A stretch of 42,648 nucleotides of DNA. Origin: Lonepinella koalarum (GTDB taxonomy: Bacteria > Pseudomonadota > Gammaproteobacteria > Enterobacterales > Pasteurellaceae). The DNA lies in the NCBI RefSeq assembly GCF_004565475.1, contig NZ_SRHX01000014.1, positions 1 to 42,648 of the forward strand. Reading direction: 5' to 3'. This document shows positions 23,800 to 31,225 of the stretch, one piece after another. Made by a program: the position numbers and the translations under genes. The notes under the pieces were generated by a model that ran no database searches, was not told the DNA's origin, and saw only the letters and a program-made list of their open reading frames with translations. Each line of letters starts with the position of its first letter. The stretch's first letter is position 1.

Positions 23800-23884
23800 G
23801 CAGTGGTTCGCCTGATTCGAACAGGATAATACGGGCGTACAACTTATGCTAGGCGTAACCTTTCCAGTAGGAAACCCCCACCGC
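23800..23884. ncRNA. Structured element 2, second copy with changed stem
   Basis: It repeats element 1 109 bp downstream: identical blocks at 23810-23837 and 23854-23876, but a 16-nt inner loop instead of 10. The closing stem is GCAGTGG (23800-23806) with CCACCGC (23878-23884), which has one A/C mismatch on the forward strand and is fully paired with a G-U on the reverse strand. Pairing is thus kept although its sequence differs from element 1. An alternative forward-strand fold, ACTTATGC/GCATAGGT (23842-23849, 23883-23890) inside GGGCGTA/TACGCCC (23833-23839, 23897-23903), excludes this stem, so the RNA might switch. Confidence 0.65.
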
Positions 23885-23937
23885 ATAGGTGAACTATACG
23901 CCCAAACTATTTTTAAATCAACAATAGGAGTAAAAAT

Positions 23938-24013
23938 GGCACTCACTTAAATACTGGGTGGGACTTGAACCTCACAATATCACTTTAAGCTAACCAACAA
24001 AGCAGCGAGTGCC
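23938..24013 (-). ncRNA. Structured element 3, tRNA-like, 76 nt
   Basis: GGCACTC and GAGTGCC (7 bp) close a 76-nt element, exactly tRNA size. On the reverse strand it has a D-arm-like hairpin (GCT-TTGTTGGTT-AGC) and a T-loop hairpin (GG-TTCAAGT-CC). The latter is mounted on a long helix CTTAA..ATATTG with CAGTAT..TTAAG that includes a T-G pair, which favours the reverse strand. There is no anticodon arm, and about 13 nt separate the T-arm from the acceptor-like strand. On the forward strand, TAGGAG plus ATG at 23936 opens a frame of only four codons running into it. Confidence 0.55.
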
Positions 24014-24024
24014 AATACTGTTTG

Positions 24025-24066
24025 CTGGCTATTAACACTTAAAGGGCAATCACCTTAATTTGCCCC
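24025..24066 (-). terminator. Possible terminator or hairpin after the reverse-strand gene
   Basis: GGGCAA and TTGCCC (24044-24049, 24060-24065) form a hairpin with a ten-base loop. Read on the reverse strand it is followed by TTTAAG, so it is at best a weak terminator for the gene at 24119-24718. Transcripts passing it would enter elements 3, 2 and 1. Confidence 0.35.
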
Positions 24067-24118
24067 TGCAATATTTAAGCAAGAAAGACTATACTGCAAA
24101 AGATCATATCGTTCAACA

Positions 24119-24718
24119 CTAAAACGAAAAATATGGTATTTCAAAAAATGCTATATCGGGATTATCTTTACTTGGCATACCTGTTCTTCTTTCCTGCCAG
24201 CGGCGTTGATAACGTTTAAGTTTGAATGAATAATCAGCGTATTGTGAAATAAAGAAATCTCTTTGTTTGTGTTGGTGAACTAAATGATAAAGTGCAGCGG
24301 CTTGCCTGAAAAGAGAAACAAGTAATTTATGCTTTTGATTTGCTCGAGATGGAATAAACGTGTAACGATAGAAACGAGAATAATAATTTCCATAATACAA
24401 ATAATCTTGATTGAATTTTTGTTCTATCGCATCGTATAAAATCTTAAATTCAGTTTGGGCTTCTTCAAAACGCCCTAGTTTGTATAAGCACCACGGGAAA
24501 TAAAGAGTTAATTCAAAGTCATCTCTTAATTTAGGATTGTTAACAAAAGTTTGTCTTACACGATACAAACAAGTCAACGCGGCTTCATAATCTCCTTTTG
24601 ACCATAATCGACGAGCTATATAAACTAACTTTGGCATATAGGTAGAATGTGGTTTAGCACGTTGCAATGCTTTTTTGTTTAATTTGTACTCTTTGTTACT
24701 TTTAAAGAAATTAGTCAT
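24119..24718 (-). CDS. TPR-like cargo protein on reverse strand
   Basis: A 199-residue soluble protein (Met at 24718; a longer hydrophobic-leader form starts at 24766 but looks unlikely). It is basic, aromatic-rich and repeat-like: YIARRLWSKGDYEAALTCLYRVRQTF and YFPWCLYKLGRFEEAQTEFKILYDAI read as two tetratricopeptide-type helix pairs. It is transcribed against the late operon between MuF and the virion morphogenesis gene, adjacent to three structured elements, so it is likely a moron with its own promoter. It might be an immunity partner of the MuF nuclease or a lysogenic-conversion gene; neither is shown. No family recognised. Confidence 0.75.
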   Translation of the reverse strand: MTNFFKSNKEYKLNKKALQRAKPHSTYMPKLVYIARRLWSKGDYEAALTCLYRVRQTFVNNPKLRDDFELTLYFPWCLYKLGRFEEAQTEFKILYDAIEQKFNQDYLYYGNYYSRFYRYTFIPSRANQKHKLLVSLFRQAAALYHLVHQHKQRDFFISQYADYSFKLKRYQRRWQERRTGMPSKDNPDIAFFEIPYFSF

Positions 24719-24800
24719 ATAACATCTCAATAAAATGAAATTGAATAACAATAAATATATGCTCAAAGGATTGTTTAATCAATAAATAGGAACAGATAAA

Positions 24801-25289
24801 ATGATCAAAATCACCTTGGACAGCTCGACCGCCCAACGCCAGCTACAAGACATCGCAGGGCAACTTCGCCCCCCCCGATTATTATTCGGTGTGTTGGGTG
24901 AAACCTTAAAAAAAATTCACAGCGAACGCTTTAAGCAACAGATTGACCCACAAGGTCGGGCGTGGAAACCGTTAAGCCCGTTGACCCTGTCTGAAAAACG
25001 TGGTACAAAAATCTTGCGTGAACGTGGACAGCTGGCAGACACGCTGGCGTATAACTACGATGATAAAAGCCTAGAATTTGGATCGGGCTTACTTTACGCC
25101 CCCGTCCATCAATTTGGGGCAACCGTGCGACCGAAAAATGCCAAAATGCTCAAAACCAAAGGCGGACATTTTTTGCGTAAAGCCATGATCCCAGCTCGTC
25201 CATGGTTGGGTGTCAATAGCCAAAATGAGCAACAGTTATTAAGAAAAGCCAACGCCCATTTACAACGCCAATTAAACCAATCTGCCTAG
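24801..25289 (+). CDS. Virion morphogenesis protein (Mu gpG type)
   Basis: A 162-residue protein of the phage virion morphogenesis family: HSERFKQQIDPQGRAWKPLSPLTLSEK, LRERGQLADTLAYNYDDKSLEFGSGLLYAPVHQFGA and PARPWLGV are its conserved regions. It acts in head completion or tail joining in Mu-like phages. The gene normally follows MuF; here a ~1.1 kb insert separates them. Its leader (ATCAATAAATAGGAACAGATAAAATG) resembles the sequence just before element 3. Confidence 0.9.
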   Translation: MIKITLDSSTAQRQLQDIAGQLRPPRLLFGVLGETLKKIHSERFKQQIDPQGRAWKPLSPLTLSEKRGTKILRERGQLADTLAYNYDDKSLEFGSGLLYAPVHQFGATVRPKNAKMLKTKGGHFLRKAMIPARPWLGVNSQNEQQLLRKANAHLQRQLNQSA

Positions 25290-25543
25290 TAACTCAAAAT
25301 ACCGTCTAAAAACGCCATACAGCGGTTTTATTTTTTAGTAATGGATTTTATCAAGCTAAAAAATTTAAACAAAATTGAACGGATTTAAACGGCTTTTGAA
25401 CGACTTTAAAATGCTATTTTTTCTCAAATAGCATATTTACCCAAAAATCCCCCTATTTTATTCTTTAAACCCCTTTAAAAGCCTTTCCCCACCTTTTTCG
25501 TTAATCTGGCGTTAATTAGTGATGATTAACGGAAAGCTCAACC
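25290..25543. other. Gene-free interval before protease gene
   Basis: No gene is seen in these 254 bp. They are rich in TTTAAAC/GTTTAAA-like words. A clean hairpin, ATGCTATTT with AAATAGCAT (9 bp, loop TTTCTC, about 25410-25433), is present without a T-run. It may hold a late promoter or a processing site. Confidence 0.5.
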
Positions 25544-26680
25544 ATGCAACTGATCGAAATTTTTAAAGCCGGTAAACGCCAATCTGCCAACGGCCAAGTA
25601 TTTCATATTAGCCGTGATGACTTGCAAAAAGTGGTAGATAACTACAATGCCGAATTTCACGAAGCCCCTATGGTGGTTGGTCACCCTAAAATGGATGCTC
25701 CTGCTTATGGTTGGATTGAACGGCTTGAACTGGACGGTGATGTACTGAAAGCCCAACCGAAAGACGTAGATGCTGAATTTGCTGAACTGGTTCGCTGTGG
25801 TAAGTTTAAAAAAATCTCCGCTGCTTTTTATCTCCCTAACGCCAACAGCAACCCCAAACCTGACGGCTATTATCTTCGCCATGTGGGTTTTTTAGGGGCC
25901 ATGCCCCCAGCGGTGAAAGGCTTAAAAGACCCGATTTTCAACGATAGCGAAAAAGATGTGGTGGAGTTTAGTGAGTTTAGCGACTGGGCGAACGCTGGGT
26001 TGTGGGCGAGATTGCGTGATTTTTTTATTGAGAAATTTGGCTTAGAAGAAACCGATAAAGTATTGCCAGCTTGGCAAGTGCAAGATTTACATGAACAAGC
26101 CATTCGAGATGAGATGAAAACCGAAAATCAGCCCGAATTTGCACCGCACTTTAGTGAAGAAACGGAACCGAACACGGCAGAACCAACCGACAACCATACA
26201 ACGGATTTGATTACCTCAGATACTCAACCCCAAGGAGAAACTATGTCACTTGAAGACCAACAAAAATTGGCTGAATTAGAAGCTGAAAATGCCAAACTGC
26301 GTGCAACACAGGCGGAAATGGCGAAAGCTGCAACGGAAAAAGATAACGCCGAATTTGCCGAAAGCCTGTTAAATGCCGGCAAGCTCATTCCTCGCCAAAA
26401 GGAAGCAGCGTTAGCCTTGTTAAACACCGATTTTGACAGCGTAGAATTTGCGGAAAGCGATTTTAAACAGCATTTAAAAGCCTTTTTAAGCGAATTACCG
26501 AAAGCGGTGGAATTTGCCGAACAGGCCACCAAAGAAAATGTGGCTACCGCCCCCGATGAAACGGTGGAGTATGCTGAGGGAACTAGCCCAGAAAGCATTC
26601 AAGCAGATCAGGCTATTCGGACTTATATGAAAGAACACAACGTCGGTTATGCCGTCGCCTTTAACGCCATTTACCAATAA
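25544..26680 (+). CDS. Capsid maturation protease with scaffold (Mu gpI type)
   Basis: A 378-residue protein. Residues 1-125 form the Mu gpI-type protease: MQLIEIFKAGKRQSANGQVF, APMVVGHPKMDAPAYGWIERL, FKKISAAFYLPNA and HVGFLGAMPPAVKGL, where the His in GHP and Ser in ISAAF are the expected catalytic pair. The middle is acidic. The last 145 residues are the scaffold, also made from an internal start at 26243. It cleaves scaffold during prohead maturation. Confidence 0.9.
   Translation: MQLIEIFKAGKRQSANGQVFHISRDDLQKVVDNYNAEFHEAPMVVGHPKMDAPAYGWIERLELDGDVLKAQPKDVDAEFAELVRCGKFKKISAAFYLPNANSNPKPDGYYLRHVGFLGAMPPAVKGLKDPIFNDSEKDVVEFSEFSDWANAGLWARLRDFFIEKFGLEETDKVLPAWQVQDLHEQAIRDEMKTENQPEFAPHFSEETEPNTAEPTDNHTTDLITSDTQPQGETMSLEDQQKLAELEAENAKLRATQAEMAKAATEKDNAEFAESLLNAGKLIPRQKEAALALLNTDFDSVEFAESDFKQHLKAFLSELPKAVEFAEQATKENVATAPDETVEYAEGTSPESIQADQAIRTYMKEHNVGYAVAFNAIYQ
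26243..26680 (+). CDS. Internal scaffold protein (Mu gpZ type), nested in protease gene
   Basis: In the same frame as the protease, an ATG at 26243 is preceded by CAAGGAGAAA, a near-perfect ribosome site deep inside the gene. The 145-residue product begins MSLEDQQKLAELEAENAKL, a coiled coil followed by repeated AEFAES/VEFAE motifs, as in capsid scaffolds. The same I/Z nesting is known in Mu. The strong internal SD is the main evidence. Confidence 0.8.
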   Translation: MSLEDQQKLAELEAENAKLRATQAEMAKAATEKDNAEFAESLLNAGKLIPRQKEAALALLNTDFDSVEFAESDFKQHLKAFLSELPKAVEFAEQATKENVATAPDETVEYAEGTSPESIQADQAIRTYMKEHNVGYAVAFNAIYQ

Positions 26681-26693
26681 GGAGCAACCCATT

Positions 26694-27617
26694 ATGGCTG
26701 ATTTATCTAAACAACGCATTCAAGATCCTGTATTAACTGAACTGGCCAAAGGCTATCACAATGCCAATATGATCAGCGAAAGCCTGTTCCCTGTGGCAGA
26801 AACGGCCAAAGAAGGTGGCAAAATCCCTGTCTTTGGGCGTTTAGCGTTCCGTTTACAAACCACTAAGCGTGATGTGCGTGGGGCATCTAACCGTTTAACC
26901 CCTGAAGATATTAACTCTATCAGTATCGTGTTAGACGAAAACGATATTGAATACCCAATTGATTATCGTGAAGTCAATGAATCTGCGGATGTCTATCCAC
27001 TTCGTCAATATGCCTTAGGGGTCACCCAAGATGTGATTGCGTTGGGGCGTGAAAAAGCCAGTGCAGCATTGGCATTAGATACCGCCAATTATGACGCCGG
27101 CAACAGTGTCACCTTAAGTGGCACGTCTCAATTCAGCGATGAGAAGTCTGATCCGATTGGTGTGATTAAACAAGGCATCCGCACTATTCAACGCAACACC
27201 GGTCGCAAGCCCAATGTGTGTGCGATTTCCGGTGATGTGTGGGCGGTGTTAAGCGAACACCCGAAAGTGTTGGAAAAAATCAAATATGTGCAGACCGCTA
27301 TTTTAACCCCAGCCGATTTTGCTCGCTTAATCAATATTGACAGCGTAGTGATTGGTGAGGCTGTTTACGAAGAAAGCGGTGAACTCAAAGACATCTGGAG
27401 CAAGGATATTGTATTGGCGTATGTCGCCAACGGCACGGAACGTAAACGCAATATTTACGAACCGTCTTACGGTTACACCATTCGCCGTAAAAATGGCTTG
27501 TATGTCGATACCTATCAAGAAAACGGCGGAAAAATTGAAATTGTACGTACCACGGACATTCATAAAGCCCATATTGTGGGTAATGCAGCCGGTTATTTGA
27601 TTAAAAATTGTATCTAG
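26694..27617 (+). CDS. Major capsid protein
   Basis: A 307-residue head protein, likely HK97-fold. Typical parts are VLTELAKGYHNANMISESLFPVAET, PIDYREVNESADVYPLRQYA, REKASAALALDTANYDAG and RKPNVCAISGDVWAVLSEHPKVLEKIKY. It resembles the capsid family of Mu-like phages that differ from Mu gpT. Start 26694 is behind AAGGAG. A GGGGC-ATCTC-GCCCC hairpin follows (27625-27639). Confidence 0.88.
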   Translation: MADLSKQRIQDPVLTELAKGYHNANMISESLFPVAETAKEGGKIPVFGRLAFRLQTTKRDVRGASNRLTPEDINSISIVLDENDIEYPIDYREVNESADVYPLRQYALGVTQDVIALGREKASAALALDTANYDAGNSVTLSGTSQFSDEKSDPIGVIKQGIRTIQRNTGRKPNVCAISGDVWAVLSEHPKVLEKIKYVQTAILTPADFARLINIDSVVIGEAVYEESGELKDIWSKDIVLAYVANGTERKRNIYEPSYGYTIRRKNGLYVDTYQENGGKIEIVRTTDIHKAHIVGNAAGYLIKNCI

Positions 27618-27659
27618 TGTTATCGGGGCATCTCGCCCCTTTACTCCCAAGGACTGATT

Positions 27660-27887
27660 ATGGAAACGAAATTTTACCAACTTATTGCAAAAACTGCCCT
27701 GTTACATAACGGCGTACGTTATGAACAAGGCGAGAGTATCGAACTGACGGAGCAAGAAGCGGAAAATTTAACGCTTTATGTGCAGTTAGACGAAGCGGAA
27801 ACAGCACGCAAAGCAGCGGAACAAAAAGCCAAAAAGGCAAAACAGAAAACCGTAGAACCTGATAAAACCAGCGATAAAACGGAATAG
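27660..27887 (+). CDS. Small head-region protein (FluMu HI1506-like)
   Basis: A 75-residue protein: a short N-terminal beta part (KFYQLIAKTALLHNGVRYEQGESIELTEQEAENL) and a Lys/Ala-rich charged tail (ARKAAEQKAKKAKQKTVEPDKT). It is placed between capsid and gp36 as in FluMu-like phages. Possibly a head-completion or decoration protein; unproven. Confidence 0.75.
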   Translation: METKFYQLIAKTALLHNGVRYEQGESIELTEQEAENLTLYVQLDEAETARKAAEQKAKKAKQKTVEPDKTSDKTE

Positions 27888-27892
27888 CAAGC

Positions 27893-28327
27893 ATGTATAT
27901 TCAAGCGGATGAATTGTTGGAAGTCATGAGCCAGCGTAATTTGATTGAACTGACTAACGACGAAAGCCGAGCCACGGAAATCAATTTAGCGGTGGCAGAA
28001 AAAGCCTGTATTCACGCCTGTGAAATCGTGGACGGTTATTTACGCTCACGCTATCTCACACCGTTAAATACGGTGCCAACCATCGTTCGCAATATTGCTT
28101 TACAGCTGGCTCGCTTTTGGTTGTATTCACGTCGCCCTGAAGGGAGTAAATTTCCCGACAACGTGAAAGACACCCACGCCCAAGCCTTGAAAGACTTGGA
28201 ACGGATTCAAAATGGCAAATTACATTTAGGTTTGCCAACGCTGGCAGATGGGAATGATGACCATGTACTAGGGGAAGCAAAATTTCAGACCCGAAGCAAG
28301 CCAAAAATGGATTTAACAGGATACTAA
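27893..28327 (+). CDS. gp36-like head-tail connector (DUF1320)
   Basis: A 144-residue DUF1320 protein: MYIQADELLEVMSQRNLIELTND, EKACIHACEIVDGYLRSRYLTPL and PTIVRNIALQLARFWLYSRR. This family forms part of the head-tail connector (Mu gp36). It is followed by gp37 after one base. Confidence 0.88.
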   Translation: MYIQADELLEVMSQRNLIELTNDESRATEINLAVAEKACIHACEIVDGYLRSRYLTPLNTVPTIVRNIALQLARFWLYSRRPEGSKFPDNVKDTHAQALKDLERIQNGKLHLGLPTLADGNDDHVLGEAKFQTRSKPKMDLTGY

Positions 28328-28328
28328 G

Positions 28329-28820
28329 ATGTCTGCCACTTTACCGATTTTAACCAGTATTCAGCAACGCTTGCTTGATACAACCAGTCAATTTGCGGTG
28401 GAGCTATTTCCCGATGATGTGGATAACTACTACCTGAAAGACGAAGTCGGGGCGGTGTTGGTGCAATATGCCGGTTCAAAGTTTGAAAGCCTAGACAGCG
28501 TGGACATTGTGCAACAACGCCGAGCGGTACAAATCGCTTTAACCGTGATTGCTCGCAGTCAACACAATGACCAAGGGGCGTTAGATATTTTAGACCAAAT
28601 CCGTTTAAGCCTAACTGGCTTTCGCCCGACAAACTGCACGCCATGTCATTTAATCAGTGAGCAATTTATCGGTGAAGACAGTGGGCTGTGGCAGTATCAG
28701 TTATTGATACATACCGAAAGCTGGCAAGTGGAGCGAGTACAACCACAAGATTTACCCAAATTTACCACCGCACTTTATCGGGACAACACCCGAACCAGTG
28801 CGGCATTAACCAACAAATAG
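28329..28820 (+). CDS. gp37-like protein (DUF1834)
   Basis: A 163-residue DUF1834 protein (VQIALTVIARSQHNDQGALDILDQIRLSLTGF..DSGLWQYQLLIHTESWQVE), the Mu gp37 type found between the connector and the sheath. It is expected at the tail terminus or head-tail junction. Packed tightly between its neighbours. Confidence 0.85.
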   Translation: MSATLPILTSIQQRLLDTTSQFAVELFPDDVDNYYLKDEVGAVLVQYAGSKFESLDSVDIVQQRRAVQIALTVIARSQHNDQGALDILDQIRLSLTGFRPTNCTPCHLISEQFIGEDSGLWQYQLLIHTESWQVERVQPQDLPKFTTALYRDNTRTSAALTNK

Positions 28821-28830
28821 GAGCAATTAT

Positions 28831-30216
28831 ATGGCTTTTCATCACGGAACCAAAACCATTCGAGAAACTGGCGGTTCAGTCGCCGTTGAAACCGTTGACG
28901 GTGCCATTATCGGCATTGTCGGCACTGCCCCACAAGGGCCAGTAAACGAGCTGACGGTTTGCCAAACCACCAAAGATTTTAGCCAATTTGGCACCATTTT
29001 AAATCAGGGCTTTACCCTACCAGATGCCTTTGATGTATTGGCACGTTATGCTGCCGGCAAAGTCTATGTGGTCAACGTATTAGACCCAACCAAGCATCAA
29101 ACCGCCGTCAATAGCGAAACCTTAACCCAAGATAACAGCACTTTAATAGCAAACACCCAAAAACAAGGCTTATTAACCTTGACCTTAAGCGGTGACGGTC
29201 AAACCCTGAGCGAAGGAACCGATTATGCGGTAACGCTACAAACCGGTGAAATTAAGCTCACCAAGTTATATGAAAATTTAACCGCTGATTACACTTACGC
29301 CGACCCAAGCAAGGTCACGGAGAATGACATTAAAGGCGGTATCAATGCTGCCACAGGCAAACGCCAAGGTTTTGAATTATTGCGTGATGGCTTTAACTTA
29401 TACGGTGCCGATGCCAAAATTCTTATCTGCCCTGAATACGATGCCACTGCCAGCTGTGCGGCAAGCCTTGCCAGTCTTGCGGAACAATTAAAAGCCGTGG
29501 CTTATGTGCAATTGCCAAAAGGCACTAGCCTATCAAAAGCCATTTCAGGGCGTGGACCACTGGGCGATATTAATGCGTCCGCCAGTTCTGAACGAGTACG
29601 CCATTTCTTCCCTTATGCCGTAGGGTCAAGCAATACGCTCGAAAGCCTAGCGGTTCATGCCGCCGGCTTACGCATGAAAACCGATACCGATAATGGCTAC
29701 TGGTTTAGCACTTCAAACCGTGAACTGTCTGGTGTGATTGGTATGGAAATTCCATTAACCGCTCGCATTGATGATGAACAAAGCGAAACCAACCTATTAA
29801 ATGCGGTGGGGATTAGCACCATTTTTAACAGTTTTGGCACAGGCTTTAGATTATGGGGTAACCGTTCGTCTAACTATCCAACGGTCACCCATATTATCAA
29901 TTTTGAAACGGCATTACGCACAGGCGATTTGATTGATGAAAGTATTCGCCGCACGGAATTGCAATTTATTGACCGTCCGATTGATGATGCACTGATTGAC
30001 AGCCTTGTAGAAACTGTTGATACCTATATGCGAGCGTTACCAAGTATTGTGGGTTATTCGGTCGGGTTAGATTACGACTATGATTTAGTGGATGCCTTTA
30101 GTCAAGGCAAGGTGCCATTAACCTATGATTACACGCCAAAAATCCCAGCCGAACTCATTACTAACCGTTCCGTAATGACACGTAAATATTTGGCTAACTT
30201 AATTTCATCTAGCTAA
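28831..30216 (+). CDS. Contractile tail sheath protein
   Basis: A 461-residue sheath. The N-terminal FHHGTKTIRETGGSVAVETVDGAIIGIVGTAP, middle YPTVTHIINFETALRTGDLIDESIRR and C-terminal DTYMRALPSIVGYSVGLDYDY regions are typical of P2 FI-like sheaths. An additional domain about residues 100-160 (LTLSGDGQTLSEGTDYAVTL) resembles a surface-exposed insertion. Ribosome site AGGAG. Confidence 0.93.
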   Translation: MAFHHGTKTIRETGGSVAVETVDGAIIGIVGTAPQGPVNELTVCQTTKDFSQFGTILNQGFTLPDAFDVLARYAAGKVYVVNVLDPTKHQTAVNSETLTQDNSTLIANTQKQGLLTLTLSGDGQTLSEGTDYAVTLQTGEIKLTKLYENLTADYTYADPSKVTENDIKGGINAATGKRQGFELLRDGFNLYGADAKILICPEYDATASCAASLASLAEQLKAVAYVQLPKGTSLSKAISGRGPLGDINASASSERVRHFFPYAVGSSNTLESLAVHAAGLRMKTDTDNGYWFSTSNRELSGVIGMEIPLTARIDDEQSETNLLNAVGISTIFNSFGTGFRLWGNRSSNYPTVTHIINFETALRTGDLIDESIRRTELQFIDRPIDDALIDSLVETVDTYMRALPSIVGYSVGLDYDYDLVDAFSQGKVPLTYDYTPKIPAELITNRSVMTRKYLANLISSS

Positions 30217-30227
30217 GGAGAACAGCA

Positions 30228-30746
30228 ATGAGCGTACAAATTAACCAAATCGTCAACGCCAATGTGTATATGGACGGTAATTCCTTACTGGGTAAGGCAA
30301 AAGATTTCAAACTGGCCGACATTGAGTTTGAAGAAATCGAACATAAAGGCCTTGGCTTACATGGCACCATTAAATTACCAGCTGGCATGAATGCTATTGA
30401 AGGGGAGGTGACTTGGGATAGTTTCTACCCTGAAGTGCGAGCCAAAGCCTATAACCCATACAAAAACGTGCAATTACAAGTGCGGTCAAATTTACAGGTG
30501 TTTGATGCCCGTGGCTTATTGGTGGAACAACCGATGGTCACCATTATGAACGTCAGTTTCAGCAAAACCACTGGCGGTAGCTTTAAAAACAAAGAGGCCA
30601 CCGAACATGCAGACACGTTCCAGATTTACAGCATTAAGCAAACCGTGGCGGGCAAAGAGATCTTATTTATTGATGTCTTCGCTAATATCTTCCGTGTCAG
30701 TGGGCAAGATGTGCTAAGCACCTACCGCACGAATATCGGGCAATAA
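30228..30746 (+). CDS. Major tail tube protein (P2 FII type)
   Basis: A 172-residue tube protein of the P2 FII family: VNANVYMDGNSLLGKAKDFKLADIEFEEIEHKGLGLHGTIKLPAGM and the ARGLLVEQPMVTIMNV region. It forms the inner tube of the contractile tail, directly after the sheath gene. A stem-loop with AATGGGCG/CGTCCATT (30756-30777) follows without a T-run. Confidence 0.92.
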   Translation: MSVQINQIVNANVYMDGNSLLGKAKDFKLADIEFEEIEHKGLGLHGTIKLPAGMNAIEGEVTWDSFYPEVRAKAYNPYKNVQLQVRSNLQVFDARGLLVEQPMVTIMNVSFSKTTGGSFKNKEATEHADTFQIYSIKQTVAGKEILFIDVFANIFRVSGQDVLSTYRTNIGQ

Positions 30747-30810
30747 CGCTAATTCAATGGGCGGTAAAACGTCCATTAAATCAACCTTAAACTTTATTTA
30801 AAAGGAACAA

Positions 30811-31065
30811 ATGATGACAGACATTATTATCAAACTCGACTACCCCATCATCAACGGACAAGGCGAAGAAGTGACCGAACTCCACATCCGCCGAGCTAAA
30901 GCGAAAGACATCCGCAAAATGACAGGCAAAACCGAAGCGGAACAATCTATCAGTTTACTGGCTCAACTTACCGGACTGGTGCCAGAAGATATTGACGAGC
31001 TAGATATTGCCGACTTCACCAAAGCGGCAACGGAAGTGCAAAAAATGACGGGAAAGTCAGCCTAG
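30811..31065 (+). CDS. Tail assembly chaperone, short form (P2 gpE type)
   Basis: An 84-residue protein (DIIIKLDYPIINGQGEEVTELHIRRAKAKDIRKM..LLAQLTGLVPEDIDELDIADF), the E/gp41 tail assembly chaperone family. Two adjacent ATGs (30811, 30814) are possible; SD spacing from AAGGA slightly favours the second. Near its 3' end, ACG GGA AAG contains the slippery heptamer G GGA AAG. Confidence 0.9.
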   Translation: MMTDIIIKLDYPIINGQGEEVTELHIRRAKAKDIRKMTGKTEAEQSISLLAQLTGLVPEDIDELDIADFTKAATEVQKMTGKSA

Positions 31066-31214
31066 ACAAGCTCAATCAGGCGCAAGCGGATTTAATGTGG
31101 TGGTTTGGCTGGTCGCCCCGTGATGTGGATAATTTAACCCTAGATGAAACCGCACGCTGGCTGGAACAAGCCAACCGCCAAATTAAAGCCAGATACAGCA
31201 AAGCCGCTTTTTAG
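30811..31214 (+). CDS. Frameshifted chaperone E+E' (predicted -1 shift at 31050-31056)
   Basis: GGGAAAG at 31050-31056 lies in the right phase for a -1 shift and is the same heptamer used by lambda G/GT. Shifted ribosomes continue VSLDKLNQAQADLMWWFGWS and on to TARWLEQANRQIKARY, a P2 GpE-family segment with no start codon or SD of its own. The product would be about 134 residues. Coordinates span a non-triplet length because of the shift. Confidence 0.85.
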
Positions 31215-31222
31215 CGGCTTTT
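31202..31222. terminator. Bidirectional terminator
   Basis: AAGCCGCT-TTTT-AGCGGCTT then TT. It overlaps the E' stop and lies between the rightward chaperone and the leftward small membrane gene, so it can end both transcripts. Confidence 0.75.
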
Positions 31223-31225
31223 GGT

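Noticed and set aside
23701-23876. CRISPR array from the repeated 28-nt and 23-nt blocks
   Set aside because: Only two copies, unequal spacers, blocks internal to a foldable unit, and no cas genes.
23938-24013. Ordinary tRNA gene on the reverse strand
   Set aside because: Acceptor, D-like and T-like parts are there, but no anticodon arm can form, and extra bases separate T-arm and acceptor strand.
23689-24718. Retron (structured RNA plus effector)
   Set aside because: No reverse transcriptase in any frame; the 199-residue protein has no RT motifs.
24719-24766. Signal peptide on the reverse-strand TPR-like protein
   Set aside because: The hydrophobic leader MSIYLLLFNFILLRC comes only from an upstream alternative Met; Met at 24718 gives a normal soluble start.
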